Part shown: positions 25,895-33,827 of the stretch, in pieces
How positions within the stretch are numbered: position 1 is the first letter of the stretch
Layout of the letters: each line of letters begins with the position of its first letter
Assembly: GCA_050250755.1 (NCBI GenBank)
Contig: JBFWOB010000024.1
Span: forward strand, 28,723 to 92,722
Direction: 5' to 3'
DNA: 64,000 nucleotides
DNA from: Ga0077555 sp050250755
Lineage (GTDB): Bacteria > Pseudomonadota > Alphaproteobacteria > Rhizobiales > Hyphomicrobiaceae
Notes under the pieces: generated by a model
Seen by the model: only the letters and a program-made list of their open reading frames with translations
Database searches by the model: none
Told to the model about the DNA's origin: nothing
Translations under genes and position numbers: made by a program

Positions 25895-27100
25895 TCAGGG
25901 CCGCCGGACGACCTTCATCGCGCCCGTCTCTTCGAGAGCTGCGATCTCGTCGCTCGACAGGCCGGCCTCTGCGAGAACCTCGTGGCCATCGGCACCGAGC
26001 TGTGGGGCGTGTGAGCGATAGTCTGTTGGGGTGGCCGAAAACTCGAATGGGCTCGCCATGGTGCGAATGGTGCCTTCGGTCGGGTGCTCGCGCGTCGTAA
26101 AGAAGCCCGTTTCCTTCAGGTGCGGATCGTCGAAGAGCTGATCCAGATCGTTCACCACCATTGAAGGAATGTCGGCCTTTTCGAAGAACGCGAGCCACTC
26201 GGCCGTCGTACGCGTCGGCATGATGTCCGCGATGATCGCCTGGATTACAGGCTGATTGTCCGACCGGGCCTTGGCCGTCGCAAAGCGCGGATCGGACATC
26301 AACTCGGGCTGGCCGATCTCGGCCGTGAAGGCACGATAGTGCTTCTCGTTGTAAGGCAGCGCACAGATGTAGCCATCGCGCGTGCGATATGGCTTGCGAT
26401 CGGGCGAGAGCACGCGCGAGTAGCCCATGTTGCCGCGCGTCGGCAGATACGATTTGTCGAACAGATGCTCGACGAGCCAGAAGCCGGTGATCGTCTCCAG
26501 CATCGGCACTTCGACCATCTGGCCTTGGCCGGTGCGTTCGCGATGGAGAAGCGCTGCCAGCACTGCCATGCCGAGGTGCAGGCCGGTCGTCTTGTCGACA
26601 ATCAGGCTCGGCAGGAACCGCGGCGGACCGCCATCGACGCGGCTCGCGAGCATCGCGCCGCCACTCGCGCCCTGGACGAGATCGTCGAACGCCGGCTTCT
26701 TGCCGTAAGGCCCCGAGTGCTTGTAGCCCACGCTATAGGCGTAGACGATATCGGGTTTCACAGCCTTCACGGCGTCGTAGCCGAGGCCGAGCCGTTCGAC
26801 CGCCTCGACGCGCATGTTGTGTACGAAGACGTCAGCCGTTGCGATCAATCGCTTCAGAGCGGCGATTGCCTCCGGCTTCTTGAGGTCCAGGCAGAGCGCC
26901 CGCTTGTTGCGGTTGATGCCGAGATAGATCGGACCCATGCCGGGCGTTGGCGCGTTGCCGGCATTGCGCATGATGTCGCCTTCCGGCGGCTCGACCTTGA
27001 TGACGTCGGCGCCCATGTCGGCCAGATGGAGGGTGGCGACCGGCCCGAGAACGACGGCCGTCAGGTCGATGATGCGATAACCGGAAAGCGGGCCGGGCAT
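25895..27100 (-). CDS. CaiB/BaiF class III CoA-transferase
   Basis: 401 residues. It starts MPGPLSGYRIIDLTAVVLGP, with the CoA-binding region around MGADVIKVEPPEGD. The predicted catalytic Asp is in IVDKTTGLHLGMA. A second CoA-transferase besides the one at 15.6 kb; they differ clearly. The start at 27100 matches the family N terminus. The frame stays open to 27286, but that part is Arg-rich and overlaps the crotonase gene. It lies directly downstream of that crotonase, probably in one transcript. Confidence 0.87.
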   Translation of the reverse strand: MPGPLSGYRIIDLTAVVLGPVATLHLADMGADVIKVEPPEGDIMRNAGNAPTPGMGPIYLGINRNKRALCLDLKKPEAIAALKRLIATADVFVHNMRVEAVERLGLGYDAVKAVKPDIVYAYSVGYKHSGPYGKKPAFDDLVQGASGGAMLASRVDGGPPRFLPSLIVDKTTGLHLGMAVLAALLHRERTGQGQMVEVPMLETITGFWLVEHLFDKSYLPTRGNMGYSRVLSPDRKPYRTRDGYICALPYNEKHYRAFTAEIGQPELMSDPRFATAKARSDNQPVIQAIIADIMPTRTTAEWLAFFEKADIPSMVVNDLDQLFDDPHLKETGFFTTREHPTEGTIRTMASPFEFSATPTDYRSHAPQLGADGHEVLAEAGLSSDEIAALEETGAMKVVRRP

Positions 27101-27206
27101 GGGCAAGGTCTCGTGTCGGATGGTGAGATGATTGGTTTGGCGTGCGCGATGCGTGGCCACCCCTTTCGCCAATAAGCGAAGGAGGTGGACAGGTGATCGG
27201 CGCGTC

Positions 27207-28013
27207 TTATTTGCCTTTGAACTGCGGCTTGCGCTTGTCGAGCATGGCGGACACCGCCTCGTTCTGGTCCTCTGTCGATTGCGCAAGGGCCTGCATGGCA
27301 GAGGCCATCTCGAGGGCCACAGGCAAGCTCACGCCTTGGCTTTCGCGCAGCAGGCGCTTGTTGAGCCGGATCGAGTGCGGCGGGAAGGTGGCGATCTTCT
27401 TCGCAAGCGCCAGCGCCTCGTCCATCAGCCTGTCGTCGTCGACAACTTTGGAAACCAGCCCCCACTTCTCGGCTTTCTCGGCGTCGATCACGTCGCCGGT
27501 CAGCGTCATCTCATAGGCGCGCGAAAGGCCGACGACGCGCGGCAGGAACCAGGCGCCGCCATCTCCTGAGACCAATCCCACCCGCAGGAAGCTCTCGGCG
27601 AACTGCGCTTTGCGGCCCGCGATACGGATGTCACACATCAGCGTGGTGTCGCATCCGGCGCCAATCGCGGCACCATTGACTGCGCAGATGGATGGCACTT
27701 CGAGGTCGTAGATGGCCTTCGGGATCTTGTGAATGCCGTGCTGATAGGCGCGACGCATGTCCACCGGCGCACCACCGAAGAGGCCCTTCCTGTCGCGCAT
27801 TTCCTTGACGTTGCCGCCCGAGGAAAATCCTTCGCCCGATCCCGTCAGGATCATGCAGCGGACGCTGGTATCGGCGTTGATGCGCGCGCAGGCAGCGACA
27901 ATGCCGTCGATGATGCCATCGCCCAGGGCATTGCGGGTTTTCGGATCATTCAGCGTCAGGACGACGATGCCGTCTCCTTTTTCCTCGTAGAGAACGGCGT
28001 CGGTAGCGGCCAT
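27207..28013 (-). CDS. Crotonase-fold protein lacking both hydratase glutamates
   Basis: 268 residues with the crotonase fold: oxyanion segment GFSSGGNVKEM and GAAIGAGCDTTLMCD. At the two hydratase acids it has Asp122 (GCDTT) and Phe142 (FAESFLRVG) instead of Glu. An acidic Asp151 sits in SGDGGAWFLP, the place where some crotonase isomerases carry a base. An isomerase, hydrolase or other crotonase reaction is more likely than simple hydration. The start has AGGAG six bases upstream. Co-directional with the CaiB-type gene. Confidence 0.84.
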   Translation of the reverse strand: MAATDAVLYEEKGDGIVVLTLNDPKTRNALGDGIIDGIVAACARINADTSVRCMILTGSGEGFSSGGNVKEMRDRKGLFGGAPVDMRRAYQHGIHKIPKAIYDLEVPSICAVNGAAIGAGCDTTLMCDIRIAGRKAQFAESFLRVGLVSGDGGAWFLPRVVGLSRAYEMTLTGDVIDAEKAEKWGLVSKVVDDDRLMDEALALAKKIATFPPHSIRLNKRLLRESQGVSLPVALEMASAMQALAQSTEDQNEAVSAMLDKRKPQFKGK

Positions 28014-28110
28014 GAGGGTCTCCTGTTCTGGGCGCGCTTTGTTCTGGGCGCATTTGGGCTGGCCGGCAGATTATGCTGATCTCGATCCCGTGCCCACCCC
28101 GGACACGTTA

Positions 28111-28138
28111 TTGGTCTGTCGGGCGGCAGAGATAGAAT
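28111..28138 (+). promoter_or_regulatory. Probable promoter of the ceramidase-like gene
   Basis: TTGGTC (28111-28116), a 16-base spacer and TAGAAT (28133-28138). A GATAGAATA direct repeat (28131-28139 and 28161-28169, 30 bases apart) includes the -10. The operator-like palindrome follows immediately. Confidence 0.4.
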
Positions 28139-28139
28139 A

Positions 28140-28154
28140 TTGATCGACGTTCAA
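28140..28154. promoter_or_regulatory. Operator-like palindrome, copy 1
   Basis: TTGATCGACGTTCAA, an imperfect 15-bp inverted repeat at the expected transcription start of the ceramidase-like gene. A further half-site GTTCAA is at 28172-28177. It shares the pattern YTGAWC-N3-GTTCAA with sites at 44646 and 49495. Confidence 0.45.
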
Positions 28155-28204
28155 AAATAGGATAGAATAATGTTCAACCCAATAGTGCTGTATTCGCCGC
28201 AACG

Positions 28205-29074
28205 GTGAAGAACTCGATGCGCTTTTCACGGTCAGGCAATGACGTCGATGGGCAGGGTCTCGCGTGCCGATGGTCGCATTTGGGGCAGACGCGCCGTCTC
28301 GTTTGGGCGATCGGGCCGGCGCTGCCGTTGTTGATTATCGCGGTCGCATCCGGACCGCTGCTGCAGCCCGAAGATTATCATCGGTTTCGCGATGGCCGCG
28401 AGTTGCTCGGTCTGCCCAATTTTCTCAATGTCGTGTCGAACCTGCCGTTTCTGGCCATCGGTTTGCTCGGTCTTGCCTGGCTTGCGTCGGCCAAAGCGCA
28501 GCTCCCGCGTCACTTGAAGCTTTGCTACGCGGTCCTGTTCGCAGGCATCGGCCTCACGGCGGCTGGATCGGCCTACTACCACTGGGCGCCCGACAACAAC
28601 ACGCTGGTCTGGGATCGCCTGCCGATGGCGGTGGCGTTCATGGGACTGTTCGCGGGCTTTCTGACGGAACGGCTGAGGCTCGATGACATTACCAGCGTGC
28701 GATTGTTGGTGGCGCTCGTAGCGTTTGGTGTCGGCAGCGTCGCTTATTGGTCGGCGACCGGAGACCTCAGCGTCTATGCGTTGGCGCAGTTTTATCCGAT
28801 CGTCGCCATCCCGATCATTCTCTGGGCGACGCCTGCGAGCTACACGCGTGGGGGCGACTGGCTGGTCGCGATCGCGATCTATGTGGGCGCCAAGGTATTG
28901 GAGCACGGAGACGGGGCGGTGCTCCAAACGGTCGGCTACGTGAGCGGACACACGCTCAAGCATCTTGCCGCGGCGGGCGGTGCATGGTGGATCTATCGCA
29001 TGCTGCGGCGGCGCCAGCCGGTCACCGCCACGCCCGATAACAGCGTCGATTATCCGCTGCCGCTGAAGGGTTGA
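28205..29074 (+). CDS. Ceramidase-like (CREST superfamily) integral membrane protein
   Basis: 289 residues, about seven membrane segments. The alkaline-ceramidase/CREST metal-site pattern is visible. After PNFLNVVSNLPF come Ser and His in GSAYYHWAPDNNT, Asp in VWDRLPMAVAFM and the paired His in SGHTLKHLAAA. Predicted to be a metal-dependent membrane hydrolase. Ceramide is the known substrate of eukaryotic relatives; the substrate here is unknown. The start is GTG 28205 or ATG 28217. It converges with the MmgE/PrpD gene with eight bases between. Confidence 0.82.
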   Translation: MKNSMRFSRSGNDVDGQGLACRWSHLGQTRRLVWAIGPALPLLIIAVASGPLLQPEDYHRFRDGRELLGLPNFLNVVSNLPFLAIGLLGLAWLASAKAQLPRHLKLCYAVLFAGIGLTAAGSAYYHWAPDNNTLVWDRLPMAVAFMGLFAGFLTERLRLDDITSVRLLVALVAFGVGSVAYWSATGDLSVYALAQFYPIVAIPIILWATPASYTRGGDWLVAIAIYVGAKVLEHGDGAVLQTVGYVSGHTLKHLAAAGGAWWIYRMLRRRQPVTATPDNSVDYPLPLKG

Positions 29075-29082
29075 GAACGGTG

Positions 29083-30453
29083 TTACGGCCGCGTTAGCAT
29101 CGCCCACAGCGGTTTGGTATCGCCGATCTCGGGGAGCGCGCGAACGAGACGGGCGAGTTCTGTCGCCTCCGCAGCGGAGTAACGCGCGGACGCATTGTCG
29201 AGGAATTTGCCGTTGATCTCCGCCGGCGTCAGCGGCGCCTGCGGGTCGCCTTTCGGAAAGTCGCGTTGGCTCGTGAACGTGCGGCCGTCCTTCAGCGTCA
29301 CCGTCACGCGCGCCGGGAATTTGGTCGGGTATTGCGCTGTCAGCTCGTCCACGGCGACGACCTCGGCACTCGCCAGTAGGCGCTGGACGTCGTCACGAAG
29401 TATCCGGTCTGGCGCGAACTGCGCCTGACCCACGGCGCGGTCGAGCGCCGCCACAGCGCAGCAATAAGGCACCGACACCCGCGCACCCATGCCGGTCGTC
29501 ACGATCTTTGCCGAGAAGTGTGACTTCACCGTCCCGTACGTCTCATTGACAATCGACGCGATATCGCCGGCGGCGATGTTGTTCGTCGTCACCACGTCCA
29601 GCGTCGCCTGGATGGCGGCGTGGCTGGCGAGAATGGACGGGAAGAACTTGAATCCATTTTCAAGGATTTCCCATTTCTCGCCGAGCCCGGCCGTCAGGGC
29701 CGCAGCTTTGGGCTCGAGTGAGAACGCGTTGAGATAACCCTTTTCGTGCTCGAGGATGGTGGGCGGGCTGGTGCCGCCGATCTCTGCGAGCCGCGCGCCG
29801 AGGATGCCGTTGAACGCTGCTTTGCCCGGATGCAGGCTTTTCGTCAGGTCGCCATAGGAAAAGAATGTGTTGAGCCCGGCCGCCTGGGTGCCGGCGAAGC
29901 CCAGCGCCATTTGCGTGCCTTTGGCGTCGAGGCGAAGGCACGAGGCGGCGCTCGCGGCGGCGCCGAACGTGCCGTTGGTCGCGGTCGAGTGCCAAAAGCG
30001 GTAGTGGGTCGGCATCACCGCCATGCCGACGCGAACAGCCACTTCGTAGCCGGCGACAATGGCCGTCACGATATCGGGACCGGTCAACCCGCGCTCCTGG
30101 GCGAGCGCCAGTGTCGGCGGTACGACGACCGAGCCGGTGTGCAGCAGAGCGCGCTTATGTGTGTCGTCGAAATCTGCGGCGTTGGTGAGCATTCCGTTGG
30201 CCAGGGCCGCGATCGCCGCGTCGGTGAGTTCTCCTCCGCCCCAGATGGCAGCTTTGGGCGCGGCGCCGAAGGAGCACGCAATGCCCGCGGCCACCTCGGC
30301 CTTCTCACGATCGTCCCGCCACGCCGCTATCCCGCAGCCGAGCGTATCGAGGATGATGTCGCACGCCATGGATACGACGGCGGACGGAAGGTCCTCGAAG
30401 CGCAGACCTGCGGCGAAAGTCGCAAGTGTCTCGGTTGGGGCATTGGCGGGCAT
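29083..30453 (-). CDS. MmgE/PrpD family protein
   Basis: 456 residues matching the MmgE/PrpD family, which includes 2-methylcitrate dehydratase, cis-aconitate decarboxylase and several uncharacterised dehydratases or epimerases. Family landmarks include ATNGTFGAAASAASCLRLD, KSLHPGKAAFNGILGARLAE and SVPYCCAVA. The real substrate cannot be told from sequence. GAGGAG lies five bases before the ATG. It sits among acyl-CoA genes, which fits a hydroxyacid dehydratase in the same catabolic route. Confidence 0.85.
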   Translation of the reverse strand: MPANAPTETLATFAAGLRFEDLPSAVVSMACDIILDTLGCGIAAWRDDREKAEVAAGIACSFGAAPKAAIWGGGELTDAAIAALANGMLTNAADFDDTHKRALLHTGSVVVPPTLALAQERGLTGPDIVTAIVAGYEVAVRVGMAVMPTHYRFWHSTATNGTFGAAASAASCLRLDAKGTQMALGFAGTQAAGLNTFFSYGDLTKSLHPGKAAFNGILGARLAEIGGTSPPTILEHEKGYLNAFSLEPKAAALTAGLGEKWEILENGFKFFPSILASHAAIQATLDVVTTNNIAAGDIASIVNETYGTVKSHFSAKIVTTGMGARVSVPYCCAVAALDRAVGQAQFAPDRILRDDVQRLLASAEVVAVDELTAQYPTKFPARVTVTLKDGRTFTSQRDFPKGDPQAPLTPAEINGKFLDNASARYSAAEATELARLVRALPEIGDTKPLWAMLTRP

Positions 30454-30849
30454 GACATCTCCTCTCGGCGCCGGGCGCGCGTTTCAGTTTCGCCCCGAGA
30501 GTGGCGAATGGCTGAGGACTCGTCGAGCGGCGACGTCGCGGCAATCAGTCCCGGTCATCGGTTTGCTCTCTATGGCCGTCGGTTTGCAAATTTGGCGCGC
30601 TTGTTGGCCCGTCCACAGACGTCATCTCCGCGAAGGCGAAGATCCGCGGGCGTCGCCATCAAACGATGCTCGTGGATCGCGCACCGACGCTCATCCCCTC
30701 GTTCCCCGGTTGGTGTCCGCGGGGCATCCCGTCCGCATCGGTTCATCACGAGCGCTACCTGCCCGCGTCCGGACAATTTGGGCCTTGTCGCCGTGCCCGA
30801 CAACGGCATACTGCGCACAACTTCCCACAACATGTATCGAGCCTCATCC
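30454..30849. other. 396-base intergenic region between divergent genes
   Basis: No gene seen. It holds a degenerate palindromic-repeat-like stretch at about 30620-30650 (CGTCATCTCCGCGAAGGCG, then a broken right arm). The rest has no obvious promoter. A reading frame stays open through it into the acyl-CoA dehydrogenase gene, but its residues are Arg/Ser-rich and not family-like. Confidence 0.5.
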
Positions 30850-32001
30850 ATGCCCCATTTCGTCTATGAGCCCGTCCAGATGCCGCCCGAGGCGGTCAAG
30901 CTGCGCCAGGACGTGAGGGCCTTTCTCGCCGAGGAAATTACCAACGGTGGGTTTGCGCCAGCAGTCGGCTCGATGGTCGAGGCGGATGAGGCCTTCTCGC
31001 AGAAACTAGGCGCGAAGGGCTGGCTCGGCATGACGTGGCCGAAGGAATATGGCGGCGGCGAGCGCTCATCGCTCGAGCGATATGTTGTGGTCGAGGAACT
31101 CCTTGCGCATGGCGCGCCAGCGCTCGCGCATTGGATCGCCGAGCGTCAATCGGGCCCGCAAATCCTCCGACACGGCAGCGAGCGGGCGAAGAAAATGATC
31201 TTGCCCGAGATCGCTGCAGGCCGGTGCTACTTCGCGATCGGTATGTCCGAGCCAGATACGGGTTCCGATCTCGCCAGCGTCAAGTCGCGCGCGGTAAAGG
31301 CCGAGGGCGGTTGGAAGATCACGGGTCGCAAGGTGTGGACGAGCTTCGCGCACCGGGCGCACTACCTGATCGCGCTGGTGCGTACATCGGGCACGCCGGA
31401 TCAACGCCATTACGGCTTAAGCCAGTTCATCGTCGACATGAAGACGCCGGGGATCACGGTCCGACCGATCTATAATCTCTACGGCGGGCACGACTTCAAC
31501 GAGGTTACGTTCGACGACGTGTTCGTACCTGAGGACATGATTATCGGAGGCGAGGGGCGCGGCTGGGAAATGGTCGTCGGCGAGCTCGCGTTCGAGCGGT
31601 CAGGGCCCGATCGGTTCATGTCCAGCTATCCGCTGCTCATCGAGGCGATTGACGAGCTCGGCCCTAATCCAGAACGCCTGCAGGCGGCAGAGGTCGGACG
31701 CGTCGTCGCCAATCTGGCAACGCTTCGGCGCATGTCGGCGTCGATTGCTGGCATGCTGAACGAGGGCAAATCGCCCATTGTCGAAGCGGCTCTGGTCAAG
31801 GACCTCGGCACGACGCTCGAGCAGGAGATCCCGGAGATCACGCGTCGCATCCTGCCGATCGAGCCGCGCGGTATCTCGAGCAACAATGGCTACGTCGATC
31901 TGCAGCAGCTCTCGCAGATGCAGTGCGTGTCGTATTCGCTCCGCGGCGGCACACGCGAGATTCTGAGAGGCATGATTGCGCGCGGTCTCGGGCTGCGCTG
32001 A
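30850..32001 (+). CDS. Acyl-CoA dehydrogenase, first subunit
   Basis: 383-residue FAD-dependent acyl-CoA dehydrogenase. The FAD/substrate signature is FAIGMSEPDTGSDLASVKSR and the middle beta-domain GGWKITGRKVWTSFAH. The C-terminal helical domain ends SLRGGTREILRGMIARGLG. The start (MPHFVYEPVQ) is chosen as the family N terminus, although the frame is open far upstream. A second, divergent dehydrogenase gene follows after 70 bases, an arrangement known for heteromeric acyl-CoA dehydrogenases. Confidence 0.88.
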   Translation: MPHFVYEPVQMPPEAVKLRQDVRAFLAEEITNGGFAPAVGSMVEADEAFSQKLGAKGWLGMTWPKEYGGGERSSLERYVVVEELLAHGAPALAHWIAERQSGPQILRHGSERAKKMILPEIAAGRCYFAIGMSEPDTGSDLASVKSRAVKAEGGWKITGRKVWTSFAHRAHYLIALVRTSGTPDQRHYGLSQFIVDMKTPGITVRPIYNLYGGHDFNEVTFDDVFVPEDMIIGGEGRGWEMVVGELAFERSGPDRFMSSYPLLIEAIDELGPNPERLQAAEVGRVVANLATLRRMSASIAGMLNEGKSPIVEAALVKDLGTTLEQEIPEITRRILPIEPRGISSNNGYVDLQQLSQMQCVSYSLRGGTREILRGMIARGLGLR

Positions 32002-32071
32002 CACGAATAACCAGGTCGGCGGCTGGCTCCCCACAAGGGGGAGGCGTCGGTGCCACGAAAAAGAGATCACG

Positions 32072-33121
32072 ATGAGCGAGATGCGGGACGAGATGCTGAG
32101 GACCCTCGACAGGATCGTCGAGGACAATGTCACAATTGCCATGCGCGAGGCGGCAGACGGCAAGGCGAGCGGGGGCGGTGCGGCAAAAGCCGACGCTACG
32201 GCAGCTCTCTGGTCGGCGCTCGAAGACGCCGGGATCACGGCGATTGGTGCGGGTGGCGACGATGACGTGGCATTCGCCGATGCCATGGAGCTGATCCGGC
32301 GCTCCGGCTACCACGCACTCCCCGTCCCGCTCGCGGAGACGATCATCGGGCGGCGCATGTTGGCGCGAGTCGGTATCGAGGCGCCGGAGGGTGCGATCAC
32401 GCTCGCCGTGCCGAGTGCGGGCGAACTGCCGGCCATGAAGGACGGACGCCTTACCGGCTCCATTCGCAGTGTTCCGTTCGCGACCGCTGCGGCGCACGGG
32501 GTGGTGGCAACCGACGGACAGCTTCACTTGGTCGACATCCGCGACGCGTTGATCAATCACGGTTCAAACATGGCTGGTGAGCCGCGCGATGCGATCGACC
32601 TTGGGCGGGCGAAGATCGTGCTGTCCGCGGCTTCGGCGAGCGCCGTGGACGATCTCGAGGCCGAGGGGGCGTTGATCCGCGCGGTGGCTCTTTCGGGCGC
32701 CTTATCGGCCTGCCTCGATCACTGTCTAACGTGGGCTAACGACCGTATTCAGTTCGGCAAGCCCATCGCGAAACATCAGGCTATTCAGCATCTTCTCGCG
32801 CAGCTCGCGGAAGAGACCGCGGCCTCAGGCGCCGCCGCTGACTTGGCCATCGAGGCCTCGGAGACGGCTCCAAAGCGGTTCGAGATCGCAATCGCTAAAG
32901 CGCGCGTGGGAGAGGCCGCCGGCAAGGCCGCCAATTTTGCGCACGCTGCCTTCGGTGCAATGGGCTTTACGCGAGAGCATGCTCTGCACTATACAACTCG
33001 AAGGCTGTGGGCATGGCGCAATGAGTTTGGCTCGGAGGTCTACTGGCAGGCGGAGTTGGGCCGATTGGTTGCCAGTCGAGGCGGCAAGCAACTCTGGCCG
33101 CTGTTGAACGGTGAGTTATGA
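32072..33121 (+). CDS. Acyl-CoA dehydrogenase, second (diverged) subunit
   Basis: 349 residues. The N-terminal and middle domains are diverged and lack the FAD-binding SEPDTGSD signature. The C-terminal domain is well kept, with NDRIQFGKPIAKHQAIQH and GAMGFTREHALHYTTRR, the latter seen in beta-type subunits of two-gene dehydrogenases. It probably pairs with the preceding gene product to make one complete active site per heterodimer. The start ATG at 32072 follows AAGAG. Confidence 0.85.
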   Translation: MSEMRDEMLRTLDRIVEDNVTIAMREAADGKASGGGAAKADATAALWSALEDAGITAIGAGGDDDVAFADAMELIRRSGYHALPVPLAETIIGRRMLARVGIEAPEGAITLAVPSAGELPAMKDGRLTGSIRSVPFATAAAHGVVATDGQLHLVDIRDALINHGSNMAGEPRDAIDLGRAKIVLSAASASAVDDLEAEGALIRAVALSGALSACLDHCLTWANDRIQFGKPIAKHQAIQHLLAQLAEETAASGAAADLAIEASETAPKRFEIAIAKARVGEAAGKAANFAHAAFGAMGFTREHALHYTTRRLWAWRNEFGSEVYWQAELGRLVASRGGKQLWPLLNGEL

Positions 33122-33827
33122 ACAGGCTCGCGGTCTGCTGATCGGGACGCAACCGCTATAGGCCGGGTACAGCATTCGAGTTCGAGCTGACAACAATTCG
33201 GTCTCGGCGATGGAAAGGTATGTCCGCGAATTGCAAAGGTATTCGCAAGGCTTGAGTATATGGCCGCCGTTTCGCTTCTGAAGGAGGAATGGCGGCTACG
33301 TACATTTTTGTAGTGTCACTTTACCATCACGAATATTGCAATTGCGCCCCAGCATCCACATTTCATGATTCAACCGAACAAGAATCGGCGACCTTCAGCA
33401 AACGCTGAGTCACGACTCGATTGTTGGATTGCTGGTCGGTGCGACTTATGCCCGGGGAATGGAACCCCTTTAGACTGATTCGTCGAGACGCGCAGCAGTT
33501 GGGCGGCACACGAATCCGCAAGTCCGCAGAAGCCGGACAAGAGTGCCGCAGCCGGGAGCTGAGGCCAGATTCCCCGCTGACGCGTTGTGCGTTTCCGAGA
33601 ACGATGCTGGCGAAAGGGTCATTCTCTCGCCGGGTTTTGGAGCAGGGTCTCCGAAGGGAGGCAGGAAATGATGCATTTTCTAGCAGGGCAAGCCGTCACG
33701 ACCGGCTCGATCTGCAGTAAGATGTATATGTCGAGACTGAAATGACGGGATGACGATCATTCGGCAAGGAGGGGCAGCCGAGCGTACGAAATGAAACCCT
33801 AGGATCCAACTACCGCAGGGCAACGAA
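33122..33827. other. 706-base region upstream of prkA
   Basis: No gene that I would accept. It may hold the control region of the stress operon. At 33261-33276 TGGC-N10-GCT spacing resembles a sigma-54 -24/-12 element. At 33461-33484 GGAAC, 15 bases and CGTC loosely resemble an EcfG (sigma-E2/T) promoter. Both are weak matches. A 39-codon frame at 33289-33408 is discussed among the rejected items. Confidence 0.35.

Noticed and set aside
29746..30849. 368-codon in-frame extension upstream of the acyl-CoA dehydrogenase
   Set aside because: Overlaps the MmgE/PrpD gene in antisense. The residues are not dehydrogenase-like; family similarity begins at MPHFVYEP.
33289..33408. 39-codon frame with AAGGAGG just before its ATG upstream of prkA
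   Set aside because: The spacing from the ribosome-binding sequence to ATG is only one or two bases. The peptide has no recognisable features, and the AAGGAGG may be incidental.
33421..33720. 99-codon plus-strand frame in the prkA upstream region
   Set aside because: Arg/Ser-rich composition, no ribosome-binding site, no family resemblance, and it runs over the putative promoter elements.
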